A stretch of 64,000 bases of DNA from Thiorhodovibrio litoralis (GTDB lineage Bacteria; Pseudomonadota; Gammaproteobacteria; Chromatiales; Chromatiaceae): assembly GCF_033954455.1 (NCBI RefSeq), contig NZ_CP121473.1:3520501-3584500 (forward strand), read 5' to 3'. Shown in pieces: positions 17,293 to 26,674 of this stretch. The notes beneath the pieces were generated by a model. That model searched no databases and was not told where the DNA came from. It saw nothing but the letters and a program-made list of their open reading frames with translations. Each line of letters begins with the position of its first letter. The stretch's first letter is position 1. A program made the translations under genes and the position numbers.

Positions 17293-18827
17293 GCGGGGGC
17301 CGCCGGCTCGCTCTGAGGCCGGTCGGGGTCAGGCCAGTCGAGATGGAAAAAGCGCCCGCGCGCCTGATCAACCCGCTCATAGGTGTGGGCACCGAAATAA
17401 TCGCGCTGGGCCTGGAGCAGATTCTGCGGCAGGCGCGCGCAGCGGTAGCTGTCGTAATAGGCCAGCGAGGCGCTAAAGGTCGGCACCGGCACGCCGTGCT
17501 GAGCGGCCAAGGCGACCACCTTGCGCCAGTTGGATTGGGCGCGATCGATCGCGTCTTTGAAGTAGGGATCCAATAGCAGATTGGGCAGATCGGGGTCGCG
17601 CCGATAGGCCTCGGTGATCTTCTGCAGGAAGACCGCACGAATGATGCAGCCCCCGCGCCAGATCTGCGCGATCTCGCCAAAGTCGAGCGACCAGCCATAC
17701 TCGGCCTGGGCCGCGCGCATCAGTTGGAAGCCCTGGGCGTAGGAGCAGATCTTAGCGCAGTAGAGTGCGTCCTGGATCGCCTCCAGCAAGGCGTTGCGAT
17801 CATCCTCTGACACCTCGCTGAGCGGATGGCCAACTGGACCGGCGAGCCTCTCGGCGGCGGCGGTGCGCTCGTCCTTGAAAGCGCTGATGCAGCGAGCGAA
17901 CACCGCCTCGGCAATGGTGGGTGCCGCTACGCCCAGATCCAGCGCATTGATGCTGGTCCACTTGCCGGTACCCTTCTGGCCGGCCGCGTCGAGCACGATA
18001 TTGACCAAGGGCGCGCCTGTAACGGGGTCGGTTTGCTGGAGGATATCGGCGGTGATCTCCACGAGGTAGGAGTCGAGCACGCCTTTGTTCCAACGGGCGA
18101 AGGTCTCGCCGATCGCAGCCGGACGCATGCCAAGGAGGCGCTGCATCAGGTCATAAGCCTCGCAGATCATCTGCATGTCGCCATATTCGATGCCGTTGTG
18201 CACCATTTTGACGTAATGGCCGGCACCGTCTGGTCCGATGTAAGCGGCACAGGGCTCGCCCCCTGCGACCGGCTTGCCGGGTTGAGCGCCGAGCAGCGGC
18301 TTGCCGGTGTCGGGATCGACCTTGGCGGCGATCGCTCTCCAGATCGGCGCAATCTCGCGCCAGGCATCTTCCCGTCCGCCCGGCATCAGCGAGGGACCGA
18401 AACGCGCGCCCTCCTCGCCTCCGGAAACCCCGCTGCCGATGAAACGCAGATCGCGCTCGGCGAGCTGCTGCTCGCGTGCGATGGTATCGGTCCATTTGGA
18501 ATTGCCGCCGTCGATGAGAATGTCGCCGTCCTCAAGCAATGGCGCGAGTTGGTCGATCACGGCATCGGTGCCGCTCCCCGCCTTGACCATCAGAATGATC
18601 TTGCGCGGCCGTGCGAGGGATTGCACCAGTGCCTCAAGCGTTGCGCAGCCGACCAGCCCTCCCGGGGTGTCCGGATGGGTGTCAACAAACGCCTGCATCT
18701 TCTCGGTGGTGCGGTTGTAGACCGAGACGCGAAAGCCATGATCGGCAATATTCAGGGCCAGATTCTGGCCCATGACGGCCAGGCCTACGAGGCCGATCGC
18801 GGAGGGTTGAGCGTTGACTGTCATCAT
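17289..18827 (-). CDS. gnd: 6-phosphogluconate dehydrogenase (decarboxylating)
   Basis: From the start at 18827 ([20 protein letters not shown]) the product has 512 residues, slightly longer than the usual 470. Motifs are clear: the NADP fold [18 protein letters not shown] and VYNRT, the substrate/catalytic [20 protein letters not shown], and [20 protein letters not shown] with catalytic lysine. It oxidises 6-phosphogluconate to ribulose 5-phosphate, giving NADPH. The pentose-phosphate context is reinforced by the transketolase remnant about 0.4 kb upstream. It is the first gene of an overlapping pair with the EEP gene. An extended start up to 18893 has no family support. Confidence 0.94.
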   Translation of the reverse strand: MMTVNAQPSAIGLVGLAVMGQNLALNIADHGFRVSVYNRTTEKMQAFVDTHPDTPGGLVGCATLEALVQSLARPRKIILMVKAGSGTDAVIDQLAPLLEDGDILIDGGNSKWTDTIAREQQLAERDLRFIGSGVSGGEEGARFGPSLMPGGREDAWREIAPIWRAIAAKVDPDTGKPLLGAQPGKPVAGGEPCAAYIGPDGAGHYVKMVHNGIEYGDMQMICEAYDLMQRLLGMRPAAIGETFARWNKGVLDSYLVEITADILQQTDPVTGAPLVNIVLDAAGQKGTGKWTSINALDLGVAAPTIAEAVFARCISAFKDERTAAAERLAGPVGHPLSEVSEDDRNALLEAIQDALYCAKICSYAQGFQLMRAAQAEYGWSLDFGEIAQIWRGGCIIRAVFLQKITEAYRRDPDLPNLLLDPYFKDAIDRAQSNWRKVVALAAQHGVPVPTFSASLAYYDSYRCARLPQNLLQAQRDYFGAHTYERVDQARGRFFHLDWPDPDRPQSEPAAPA

Positions 18828-18931
18828 GCGTTTGCCTGGAGGCTCTGCCTCGGTTGTTGATCCCTGAACGAACGCGCTTTCACACGGGGCCACGCCAATG
18901 CGAGCGCAGCACTTGAATCACACTCATGGCC

Positions 18932-19219
18932 TCACCCCTGTTTGGTTGGTGTCGGATGGGCTTCAGCGCCTGATCCCAGGCGCTCGAGCGCCTGCAGCAC
19001 GGCGGCGAGCTGCTCGCTGGCCTGGCAGGGATCATCGGCCGCCAGGTCACTGGTCATGGATTCTTCATCCGCCACCAATTTTTCGCGCAGGTCGAGCTCC
19101 CATTGATGCAGATGGGTGATCTTGTCCTCCCGGCTCAAATCCTCGCGCGCCAACAGCACATCGGGATTCGGGCAGGGCATCGCATTTGTATCGCTTTGGG
19201 TGGCGTGCATCGCCGTCAT
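18932..19219 (-). CDS. Small conserved protein of unknown function
   Basis: 95 residues from a start at 19219, backed by CGGAGG seven bases upstream. Sequence is helical and charged: DVLLAREDLSREDKITHLHQ, WELDLREKLVADEESM, then ASEQLAAVLQALERLG. Short proteins with this LSxxxKixxLxxWExDxRExxVAxEE pattern are known as conserved hypotheticals; no function is established. It lies upstream of gnd on the same strand. It is distinct from the longer frame that reaches 19564, which crosses the transketolase relic. Confidence 0.72.
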   Translation of the reverse strand: MTAMHATQSDTNAMPCPNPDVLLAREDLSREDKITHLHQWELDLREKLVADEESMTSDLAADDPCQASEQLAAVLQALERLGSGAEAHPTPTKQG

Positions 19220-19248
19220 AGGTCCTCCGTTGCGTTTTGGTTGAATCG

Positions 19249-19478
19249 ACTTTCCGACACTCCGCCTTCGCTGCACTAGCCATCGCCCAGCAGACAATAG
19301 AGCCGGGCGTGGATACCGTCGCAGCGATTGGCCAGAGCCAGGCCATTGACGATGGACAGCCCCTGGCCGAGGGATCCTGTCAGAGCGGGCACCCAGGGGT
19401 TGCGCGGGTAAGAATGCCCTTCGATCGTGCTGTCGAGTTGGCGCAAGCTCTCGCGGGATTCGTCGAGGGCGCCGCTCT
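19249..19478 (-). pseudogene. Transketolase fragment, decayed second copy
   Basis: This stretch aligns base for base with 108-340 of the window, the segment encoding the thiamine-diphosphate part of transketolase. The minus-strand reading includes LGQGLSIVNGLALANRCDGI and HARLYCLLGDG, but GDGE is broken by a stop and both ends are missing. Most positions agree by eye with the copy at the window start. The rest of the gene is absent on either side. It lies between the 95-residue small gene and the dispersed repeat at 19589. Confidence 0.85.
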
Positions 19479-19871
19479 AACAGGTGGCCTGCAAGGATCA
19501 AAGGCAAAGGACATGCCAGCAAAAGCGCAAGCGGCAGAACAGTGCGATCAGGCGCAGCCAACACCCCGCTGAGGCAGCCCGTTGGGCTTCAACCACCGGG
19601 GCATCTCAACCGTCGCCGGGGGAAAAGCCCCGTCTGCTCCCTGCGGCGTGAACCGCCGAAGAAAGCCGCCGTGCCAGCGCCGCGCCGGTTTGCGTGACTC
19701 TGCGGTGCCTTCGCGGGGCAGTCCCGAGTCTCGGCATGGGGTTTGCTTAGTTCCCAGAAATCGTTGACTGCATCGCGCGCAGTCGTACATTCATCTGCTC
19801 TCGATGATCGCGCGACGGCGCCATGAACCACTCATTTCGATCGATTCATTTCATCTTTCAGGAGAAATCCT
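19479..19871. other. Spacer with repeat copy, no gene seen
   Basis: No supported gene. The segment carries the dispersed repeat (AACCACCGGGGCATCTCAAC at 19591-19610, followed by a CGCCGGGG stretch) and the upstream region of the DJ-1 gene. The AT-richer stretch around 19740-19860 is a plausible promoter area. Confidence 0.45.
19589..19627. repeat. Dispersed intergenic repeat next to transketolase relic
   Basis: Core text ACCGGGGCATCTCAACCG followed by TCGCCGGGGG; it matches the CCGGGGCATTTGCACC family at most positions. It lies 111 bases from the end of the transketolase remnant. Confidence 0.55.
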
Positions 19872-20390
19872 ATGCGCGCACTCACCATCAGCGCCGACCA
19901 ATTCGAAGATACCGAGCTCACCGCCCCGGTCTCCGCACTGCGGCTGGGAGGCGTTGAGGTGGATGTCGCCTGTCCTGGCGGCGGCACCATCACCGGCAAG
20001 GAGGGAACCGCCATCGCCAGCGATTTCGATATCACCGAGGTTGACCCGAACGACTACGCACTCCTACTGCTGCCCGGTGGACGAGCCCCGGCGGCCTTGC
20101 GTAAGGATCCGACAGTGCTCGATCTCGCTCGCCACTGGATGGATGCGGACAAACCCGTCGCCGCGATCTGTCACGGACCGCAGATCCTGATCTCGGCCGA
20201 ACGTGTGCACAAACGTGAGATGACCTGCTATCCCGCCGTCGCCGACGAACTCCAGGCCGCCGGCGCGCATTATCGCGACGAGCCGGTGGTCACCGACGGC
20301 AAGCTCGTCACCTCGCGCGAGCCCGGCGATCTGCCGATGTTCATCACCCAAATGCTGCGCGTCCTGGATGTCCCCTCGACCGCCGCTTAG
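19872..20390 (+). CDS. DJ-1/PfpI family protein
   Basis: The 172-residue product shows the PfpI/DJ-1 fold: RALTISADQFEDTELTAPV, YALLLLPGGRAPAALRKDP, and the nucleophile elbow PVAAICHGPQILISA with the reactive cysteine and adjacent histidine, then LVTSREPGDLPMFITQMLRV. Members act as cysteine hydrolases, glyoxalases/deglycases or chaperone-like stress proteins; which one cannot be decided here. CAGGAGAAATCCT gives a good ribosome site. It is followed by the superoxide dismutase gene on the same strand, consistent with an oxidative or carbonyl stress role. Confidence 0.9.
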   Translation: MRALTISADQFEDTELTAPVSALRLGGVEVDVACPGGGTITGKEGTAIASDFDITEVDPNDYALLLLPGGRAPAALRKDPTVLDLARHWMDADKPVAAICHGPQILISAERVHKREMTCYPAVADELQAAGAHYRDEPVVTDGKLVTSREPGDLPMFITQMLRVLDVPSTAA

Positions 20391-20520
20391 CGCCCGGGCA
20401 GCCACTCCGCCCATTCATTCCCCGGTCTCGTTTGCGACGCGATGGGGAGGATCAGCGCACCGCGTTCCCTAACCCGGAACGATCCCAAGACCCAAACAAT
20501 CCCACGAACGGAGCATCACC

Positions 20521-21120
20521 ATGACCCATCAACTTCCTGATCTACCCTACCCCACCGATGCCCTGGCGCCGCACATCTCGGCCGAAACCCTATCGCTGCA
20601 CCACGGCAAGCATCATGCGACCTATGTCAACAAGCTCAATGGACTGATCGACGGCACCGAATGGGCTGATCGACCGCTGCACGAGATTGCGGCCACGGCC
20701 TCAGGCGGCATTTTCAACAACGGCGCCCAGGCGTGGAATCATGCCTTTTACTGGCAATGCCTGAGTCCAAACGGCGGCGGCGAGCCCGAAGGAGAACTGG
20801 CCGGCGCCATCACGCGCGACTTCGGCGATATCGGGAGTTTGCGCGAACAGTTCTCCAATGCCCTGACCACCCTGTTCGGCTCCGGCTGGGTCTGGCTCGC
20901 GCGCGATGCCGATGGCCGGCTGCACATTCAAGCCACCAGCAATGCCGGTAATCCGCTAACCGAGGGCCACCAGCCGATCCTGACCTGCGACATGTGGGAA
21001 CACGCCTACTACGTCGATTACCGCAACGAGAAGGCGCGCTACGTCGAGGCATTCTGGAACCTGGTGAACTGGGAATTCGCTGCCAAGAACATGGGCGCCG
21101 ACGAGCCTTTCAGTCCGTGA
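20521..21120 (+). CDS. sodB: Iron superoxide dismutase
   Basis: 199 residues, normal for the Fe/Mn family. Metal ligands are in [17 protein letters not shown] (first His), [13 protein letters not shown] (second His) and [17 protein letters not shown] (Asp and His). The glutamine in the NNGAQAWNH segment is the feature typical of iron rather than manganese enzymes. It dismutates superoxide in the cytoplasm. It lies 130 bases after the DJ-1 gene; ACGGAGCATCACC precedes the ATG. With SodC decayed at 4.4-5.0 kb, this is the only intact superoxide dismutase in the window. Confidence 0.95.
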   Translation: MTHQLPDLPYPTDALAPHISAETLSLHHGKHHATYVNKLNGLIDGTEWADRPLHEIAATASGGIFNNGAQAWNHAFYWQCLSPNGGGEPEGELAGAITRDFGDIGSLREQFSNALTTLFGSGWVWLARDADGRLHIQATSNAGNPLTEGHQPILTCDMWEHAYYVDYRNEKARYVEAFWNLVNWEFAAKNMGADEPFSP

Positions 21121-21134
21121 TGCCCGCACGGTCG

Positions 21135-21165
21135 CCGGCGCCAGGCGCGATACTGATGGCGCCGG
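21135..21165 (+). terminator. Hairpin after sodB
   Basis: CCGGCGCCA at 21135-21143 pairs with TGGCGCCGG at 21157-21165 across a 13-base loop, starting 14 bases after the sodB stop. No T-run follows, so intrinsic termination is uncertain. Confidence 0.4.
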
Positions 21166-21195
21166 TGCCAGGCACTGAGATGGCGTTTGGAGTGG

Positions 21196-21237
21196 TGAAT
21201 TGACACCAGCACCGGGGCATAAGCCCCAATCACCCCG
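21196..21237. repeat. Dispersed intergenic repeat between sodB and RND operon
   Basis: Reads GAATTGACACCAGCACCGGG followed by GCATAAGCCCCAATCACCCC; it carries the GGGGCAT core and self-complementary GGGGC/GCCCC arms that could form a small hairpin. Confidence 0.5.
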
Positions 21238-21348
21238 GCGTTGCGCTTCCGCCTGCGCGCCGGCCTGCGCACCGAGCCGCCAACTCGTCATCTGGCGCGA
21301 TCCCTGCATCCGCCGTTCCATCGGTCTTACTACAGGAGCGCGAATACG

Positions 21349-22524
21349 GTGTTCAGCGATCATTCCTTGCTTGGGCGTCGGCTTTTGTCGGCAGTCTTAC
21401 TGACTCTGTTGGTACTGACTCTGTTGGCCTTCTCGCCAGCGGATATCTTTCAACTGGGCCCAAGCGGGGCGCGGGCCAGCCAGACCTCCGCTGACGAGTC
21501 CACTGACGGTGCCTTGGGCAAGCAGGCATCGCAGGGGCGCCCGCCGGCCCCAGTCGAGGTCGTCCCGGTCGAGCGCGCCCGGGTCGAAAGTCGCCTAGAC
21601 GCGACTGGCACCCTGCGCGCACCGGAGGAGCTGATGCTCAAATCGCGCGGACGCGGCCGGGTCGCCGAGTTGCGCTTCCGCGAGGGCAAGCCGGTTTCAG
21701 CCGGCGACACCTTGCTGCGTCTGGAGCGTGATCGCGCCGAGGCGGCGGTGCGGGAAGCGGCCGCGACCCTGAGCCAGGCCGAGAACGCCCAGGCGCGGTT
21801 GCAGGAACTCAGCGGGCGCGACTTCGTCTCCACCCAGGAACAGGAGCAAGCTGCCGCGACCACCGCACAGGCGCTGGCGGCCTTACAGCTGGCGCGCGAG
21901 GATCTGCGCGACCGCACGCTGATCGCACCCTTCGACGGGGTGATGGGCGAGCGCCTGGTCAGCCCCGGGGAATTGCTTGAGCCAAGCACCCCGATCGCGC
22001 GCTTGCAGCAGCTTGATCCGCTCGACCTCGCGCTCGACCTGCCCGGCACCGTGTTGGGCCAAGTCGCCCATGGCGCCGAGGTGCGCGCGACCACGCCGGC
22101 CTTTCCTGACGAGACCTTCCGTGGCGCCGTGCGTTTCATCACCCCGCGCGTCGACCCAGATACCGGCACCCTCAGGCTCGAGGCGCGCTTTCCAAACCCA
22201 GAGCGCCGGCTGAAACCCGGGTTGTTCATGCGCGCACGCCTGATCACCGGGCGCCGAGACCTGTTGCGGGTGCCTGAGCAAGCCGTGGTCGCCGAGGGGC
22301 CAAGCGAGCATCTGTTCGTCCTCCAAGCCGGCGCGGGCGAATCGACCCGCGTCGCGCGTCGCACGGTCGCAACGGGTCTGCGCCGTGACGGCTGGGTGGA
22401 GATTCGCGACGGAGTCAATGAGGGTGAACGGGCGGTCGTCGCCGGTGTGCAAAGCCTGCGCGACGGGCGCGCGGTGCGCGTCGCCAAACCCGATGCGCCC
22501 ATGCCGGCGGGAGCGGACCAATGA
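21349..22524 (+). CDS. RND efflux periplasmic adaptor (HlyD/MFP family), second system
   Basis: A GTG start at 21349 is chosen because AGGAG precedes it and it begins just before a membrane anchor ([17 protein letters not shown]). The 391-residue product then shows [20 protein letters not shown], lipoyl halves [20 protein letters not shown] and [20 protein letters not shown], an alpha-hairpin between them, and the beta barrel with [20 protein letters not shown]. It bridges the permease encoded next and an outer-membrane channel that is not in the window. It overlaps the permease gene by four bases. The upstream frame to 21241 has no family similarity. Confidence 0.9.
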   Translation: MFSDHSLLGRRLLSAVLLTLLVLTLLAFSPADIFQLGPSGARASQTSADESTDGALGKQASQGRPPAPVEVVPVERARVESRLDATGTLRAPEELMLKSRGRGRVAELRFREGKPVSAGDTLLRLERDRAEAAVREAAATLSQAENAQARLQELSGRDFVSTQEQEQAAATTAQALAALQLAREDLRDRTLIAPFDGVMGERLVSPGELLEPSTPIARLQQLDPLDLALDLPGTVLGQVAHGAEVRATTPAFPDETFRGAVRFITPRVDPDTGTLRLEARFPNPERRLKPGLFMRARLITGRRDLLRVPEQAVVAEGPSEHLFVLQAGAGESTRVARRTVATGLRRDGWVEIRDGVNEGERAVVAGVQSLRDGRAVRVAKPDAPMPAGADQ

Positions 22525-25500
22525 AACTCACCACCCTCGCCGTCACCCGTCCGGTGGTGGCCAGCGTGCTGTCGCTGCTGATTCTGTTGATCGGCACGGC
22601 GGCGGTGTTGAATCTGCCGGTGCGCGAATATCCGGATGTCGATGATCCCACGGTGACCGTCACTGTGCGCTACCCCGGGGCCTCGGCGGCGGTGGTGGAG
22701 CGCGAGGTCGGCGAGCCGATCGAGGAAGCGGTCAGCGGCATCGACGGCGTGCGCCAGCTTCGCGCCAATGCGCGTGACGGGCGCGCGCGCATCGAGGTGG
22801 AGTTCGCGCTCGATCGCGACCTGGATCTGGCCGCCGCCGATGTGCGCGAGCGGGTCAGCTCGGTGCGCAACAGCCTGCCGGATCAGGCCGAGGCGCCGCG
22901 CATCGCCCAGCGCTCGCTGAGCGCCCAGGTGGTGATGTGGCTGGTGCTGACCAGCGACAGCCTCGATCGGCTCCAGCTCTCGGATCTGGCCGAGCGCCAC
23001 CTGGTCGACAGCCTTTCGACCGTTCCGGGCGTGGCGCGGGTGTTGTTCGGCGGGGAGCGCCGCTATGCGCTGCGCGTGCATTTGGATGTCAGCAAGCTGA
23101 ACGCCCATGAGGTCACGGTGCTGGATGTCGAGCGCGCCCTGCGCGCGCGCAATCTGGAGCTGCCCGCCGGGCGGTTGATCTCCGAGGGACGGGAGATGAC
23201 CCTGCGCACCCTGACCGAGCTGAAACGCCCCGAGGCCTTTCGCGATTTGATCCTGGCCGAGCGCGACGGCGCCGAGATCCGCCTCGGCGAGGTCGCCGAA
23301 ATTGAGTACGGCCCCGAGACCGAGCGCACCGCCGTGCGCCTGAACGGCGAGCCGGGCATCGGGCTGGGCATTGTGCGCCAGTCGGGAGCCAACCTGGTGG
23401 CCGTTTCCCATGGCGTGCGCGCCAAGCTGGAAACGCTCAAGAACCGGCTCCCCGACGCGGTGGCGCTCGACATTCCCTATGATGCCGCGACCTTCGTCGA
23501 GGCATCCATCCGCCAGATTCTCTCGACCCTGCTGCTGACCATTGCGTTGGTCATCGCGGTGGTCTTTCTGACACTCGGCTCGTGGCGTGCGACCCTGGTG
23601 CCGGCAGTAACCCTGCCCGCCTCAGTGGTCGGTGCCTTCATCCTGCTGTGGGCGCTGGGCTTTTCCATCAATGTGCTGAGTCTGCTGGCGCTGATTCTGG
23701 CCATCGGCCTGCTGGTGGATGATGCCATTGTGGTCGGCGAGAATGTGTTTCGCTTCTCCGAGCAGGGCAAACCGCGGCTGCTGGCGGCCGATCTGGGCGC
23801 CGGCGAGGTGGCCTTCGCGGTCATCGCCACCACCACGGTGCTGCTGGCGGTGATCGCCCCGCTCGGCTTTCTCGGTGGCGATGCCGGGCGGCTGTTCGGG
23901 GAATTCGCGGCCGGACTGGGCGGCGCACTGGCGCTGTCCTCGCTGGTGGCCCTGACCGCTGGGGTCAGCGTAGCGGCGCGGCTAATCGATGCCGAGCGCA
24001 TCGCCGCCAGCGGGTTGCGCATGCGGGTCGGCGGAGTAATCGAGCGGCTCGGCGGCGGCTATCAACGGATGCTGGGTGTCACGCTCAAGGCACGTTGGCT
24101 GGTGCTGGCCGTGGCTCTGGCACTAATCGCCGCGCTGGTTGGACTCTATCGCGAGCTGCCGCGAGAATTGTCGCCGCGCGAGGACCGCGGCACCATCTTT
24201 ATCCCGGTCAGCGCGCCCGAGGGCACCACGCTGGATGGCATGCTGGAGGTGCTGCGCGAGATCGAGGGGCTGGTGCAACCGCTGCTCGGTCCCGATGGTC
24301 CCGGGCGCCATGTGATCTCCCTGGTCGCCCCGCGCAGCGCGGGTCAGGGACCGGTGAATTCCGGCATTGTCATCCTCAAGCTCAAGGACTGGAGCGAACG
24401 CGCGCTGAGCCAATTCGCGGTCACCGAGCAACTGCTGCCTAAGCTGGCGAGCGTGGCCGGCGCCCAGGCCTTCGCGATCAATCCACCCAGTCTGGGCGGC
24501 GGCAGTTTCGAGCAGCCGATTCAAATGGCGCTGACCGGCGCCGACCTCGATGAGGTCCATGCACTGGCCCAGCAGGTGCTGGCCGAAGCGCGGAAAATGC
24601 CCGAGATTGCCCAGGCGCGGCTGGATTATCAGCCGACCAATCCGCAACTGCGCATTCGCGTCGACCGTGACCGCGCGGCGGCGCTCGGGGTGTCGCTCGT
24701 CGACATCGGGCGCAGCCTGCAAATTCTGATCGGCGGTGAGGACATCACCGACTTTGCCATCGATGCCGAGACCTATGAGGTGATGGTGCGCGCGCGCGAC
24801 GCCGACCGCGCGGTGCCGAACGACCTGGATCGGGTTGAGGTGCGCGCCGACGACGGCACCCTGGTGCGGCTGTCCGGGTTGATCGACACCGAGCTGGTCG
24901 GCCGTGCCGCCGAGCGACTGCGCATCGACCGGCGCGCGGCGGTGACCCTGAAGGCCTCGCTGGCGGGCGGCGCGGCCCTCGGCGATGTGCTCGATGAACT
25001 GCAAGCCCGGGCCAAGCCGCTGCTGCCGGCGGATGTGGAAATTCGCTGGCTGTCGGTCAGTCAGGACTATCAGCGCTCGGGCCGAACCTTCCTGCTCGCG
25101 TTCGCGCTGGCGCTGGGGATCGTCTACCTGGTGCTGGCGGCGCAGTTCGAGAGCTTCGTACAACCGCTGGTGTTGCTGGCCGGAGTGCCCCTGGCGCTGC
25201 TCGGCGCCCTGGTCGCGCTCTGGCTCGGCGGCGGCTCGATTAACCTCTATGCGCAGATCGGCTTCATTCTGGTGATCGGACTGATGGCGAAGAATGCCAT
25301 CCTGCTGGTGGAGTTCGTCAATCAGCTGCGCGACCGCGGTGAATCCTTGGAACAGGCGCTGATGCAAGCCGCGCGGGTGCGCTTTCGGCCGATTTTAATG
25401 ACCTCAGTGGCCACCCTGTTCGGCGCCCTGCCCTTGGCGCTGGCGGTGGGTCCGGGCGCCGAGAGCCGGCGCATCATTGGGCTGACCATTCTCGGCGGCA

Positions 25501-25631
25501 TCCTGGCCGCGACACTGCTGACGCTCTTTCTGGTGCCGGTGCTCTATCGGCTGCTGGTTCGGCACAGCCGCCCGCGTGAGGCGCTGGCGCGGGAGCTGGC
25601 AGCACAGCGGCAGGCGGCGGAGGCGGACTGA
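22521..25631 (+). CDS. RND-family efflux permease, second system
   Basis: 1036 residues with the complete HAE1-type architecture: first helix LAVTRPVVASVLSLLILLIG, a porter domain, GLLVDDAIVVGENVFRFSEQ in helix 4, a second porter domain from about residue 560, GLMAKNAILLVEFVNQLRDR and a final helix LLTLFLVPVLYRLLVRHSRP. It should export hydrophobic compounds or metals by proton antiport. The gene order adaptor, permease, then the ZIP transporter with no gap suggests one transcript. It differs clearly from the permease at 6187-9453, so these are two systems rather than a recent duplication. Confidence 0.94.
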   Translation: MKLTTLAVTRPVVASVLSLLILLIGTAAVLNLPVREYPDVDDPTVTVTVRYPGASAAVVEREVGEPIEEAVSGIDGVRQLRANARDGRARIEVEFALDRDLDLAAADVRERVSSVRNSLPDQAEAPRIAQRSLSAQVVMWLVLTSDSLDRLQLSDLAERHLVDSLSTVPGVARVLFGGERRYALRVHLDVSKLNAHEVTVLDVERALRARNLELPAGRLISEGREMTLRTLTELKRPEAFRDLILAERDGAEIRLGEVAEIEYGPETERTAVRLNGEPGIGLGIVRQSGANLVAVSHGVRAKLETLKNRLPDAVALDIPYDAATFVEASIRQILSTLLLTIALVIAVVFLTLGSWRATLVPAVTLPASVVGAFILLWALGFSINVLSLLALILAIGLLVDDAIVVGENVFRFSEQGKPRLLAADLGAGEVAFAVIATTTVLLAVIAPLGFLGGDAGRLFGEFAAGLGGALALSSLVALTAGVSVAARLIDAERIAASGLRMRVGGVIERLGGGYQRMLGVTLKARWLVLAVALALIAALVGLYRELPRELSPREDRGTIFIPVSAPEGTTLDGMLEVLREIEGLVQPLLGPDGPGRHVISLVAPRSAGQGPVNSGIVILKLKDWSERALSQFAVTEQLLPKLASVAGAQAFAINPPSLGGGSFEQPIQMALTGADLDEVHALAQQVLAEARKMPEIAQARLDYQPTNPQLRIRVDRDRAAALGVSLVDIGRSLQILIGGEDITDFAIDAETYEVMVRARDADRAVPNDLDRVEVRADDGTLVRLSGLIDTELVGRAAERLRIDRRAAVTLKASLAGGAALGDVLDELQARAKPLLPADVEIRWLSVSQDYQRSGRTFLLAFALALGIVYLVLAAQFESFVQPLVLLAGVPLALLGALVALWLGGGSINLYAQIGFILVIGLMAKNAILLVEFVNQLRDRGESLEQALMQAARVRFRPILMTSVATLFGALPLALAVGPGAESRRIIGLTILGGILAATLLTLFLVPVLYRLLVRHSRPREALARELAAQRQAAEAD

Positions 25632-26429
25632 ATGGACATTGCCGTGATCGCGCCGGCGCTGCTGCTGACCTTTCTGGCCGGGCTGGCGACAGCAATCGGC
25701 ATTGTCATTGCCTTCTTCGCGCCGCCAACCAACCTGCGGTTCCTGTCGGTGGCGCTGGGCTTTTCCGCCGGCGTGATGATCTATGTGTCCTTCGTGGAGC
25801 TCTTTCCCTCCGCCAGCACGGCGCTCGAAGGCCTGGTCAGTTCCGCGCACAGCATTGCCGTCGCCGCCCTCTTTGCCGGCATGCTGGTGGCCGCCGCCCT
25901 GGATCGTCTGGTGCCGCTCGGCTACAACCCGCACGAGATGCGCGTGCCCGACGCCAGCCCGACCCAGGCAGGCAAGGCCGACCAGTTGATGCGCGTTGGC
26001 CTGCTGAGCGCACTCAGCATCACGCTGCACAACCTACCCGAGGGGCTGGCCACCTTCCTGACCTCGCTTGAGGATCTGCATCTTGGCCTGCCGGTGGCGA
26101 TCGCGGTGGGCATTCACAATATCCCCGAAGGCATCGCCATCTCGGTGCCGGTCTATTACGCGACCGCAAGCCGCGCGCAAGCCTTCGGGTGGTCTGCGCT
26201 CTCGGGATTGTCAGAACCGCTCGGCGCCTTGCTCGGCCTGCTGGTAGTCGCCACTGTCTGGTCGGATATCCTGCTTGGCTTGTCGTTGGCCGCAGTCGCC
26301 GGGATCATGATTTTCATCGCCTTCGATGTGCTGCTGCCGGCGGCCGAGACCTACGGCGAGCACCATCTGGCCGTCTACGCCCTGGTCGCCGGCATGGCTG
26401 TGATGGCGCTCAGTCTGCTGTTGCTATAG
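25632..26429 (+). CDS. zupT: ZIP-family divalent metal transporter
   Basis: The 265-residue protein matches ZupT: eight helices with the metal-site motifs LHNLPEGLATFLTSLED in helix 4 and IHNIPEGIAISVPVYYATAS in helix 5, and a loop with histidine in the middle. ZupT imports Zn2+, Fe2+, Mn2+ and related ions. Its ATG directly follows the TGA of the RND permease, implying coupling. A metal importer translated with an exporter is unusual and may mean that the RND operon concerns metals or that the genes share stress control. Confidence 0.92.
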   Translation: MDIAVIAPALLLTFLAGLATAIGIVIAFFAPPTNLRFLSVALGFSAGVMIYVSFVELFPSASTALEGLVSSAHSIAVAALFAGMLVAAALDRLVPLGYNPHEMRVPDASPTQAGKADQLMRVGLLSALSITLHNLPEGLATFLTSLEDLHLGLPVAIAVGIHNIPEGIAISVPVYYATASRAQAFGWSALSGLSEPLGALLGLLVVATVWSDILLGLSLAAVAGIMIFIAFDVLLPAAETYGEHHLAVYALVAGMAVMALSLLLL

Positions 26430-26480
26430 ACAAAGAGCCGCCAACACGAAAGCTCGCCGATACCGACAGCCGAGCTTCCC

Positions 26481-26633
26481 GTGAAAGCTCCTCGGCTACT
26501 GCCGACCGGGTTGTTGTTGCTGTGTCTGCTCGGCGAGCCGATCGCTGCGGCTGACTCGGTCGGCCTAGCGCCGCCCGATCGCCGCGTTGCCCTTGGCGAC
26601 TATCGCGATGGCGAGACGCCGCCGCGCGCGTGA
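26481..26633 (+). CDS. Possible short exported peptide or truncated gene
   Basis: A GTG at 26481 opens 50 residues with a clear signal-peptide look (LLPTGLLLLCLLGEPIAAAD) followed by only about 25 residues (LAPPDRRVALGDYRDGETPP). No ribosome site is evident. It may be the 5' end of an exported-protein gene cut off by the rearrangement that also truncated the PAS gene from the opposite side. Function unknown. Confidence 0.3.
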   Translation: MKAPRLLPTGLLLLCLLGEPIAAADSVGLAPPDRRVALGDYRDGETPPRA

Positions 26634-26674
26634 CCAGGCCGCCGCTGGGCAGCTGTTAGCGGCTGAACAAACCT

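Noticed and set aside
21450-23411. 653-residue minus-strand frame across the second RND operon
   Set aside because: Antisense shadow of the adaptor and permease genes; no recognisable protein features and no ribosome site.
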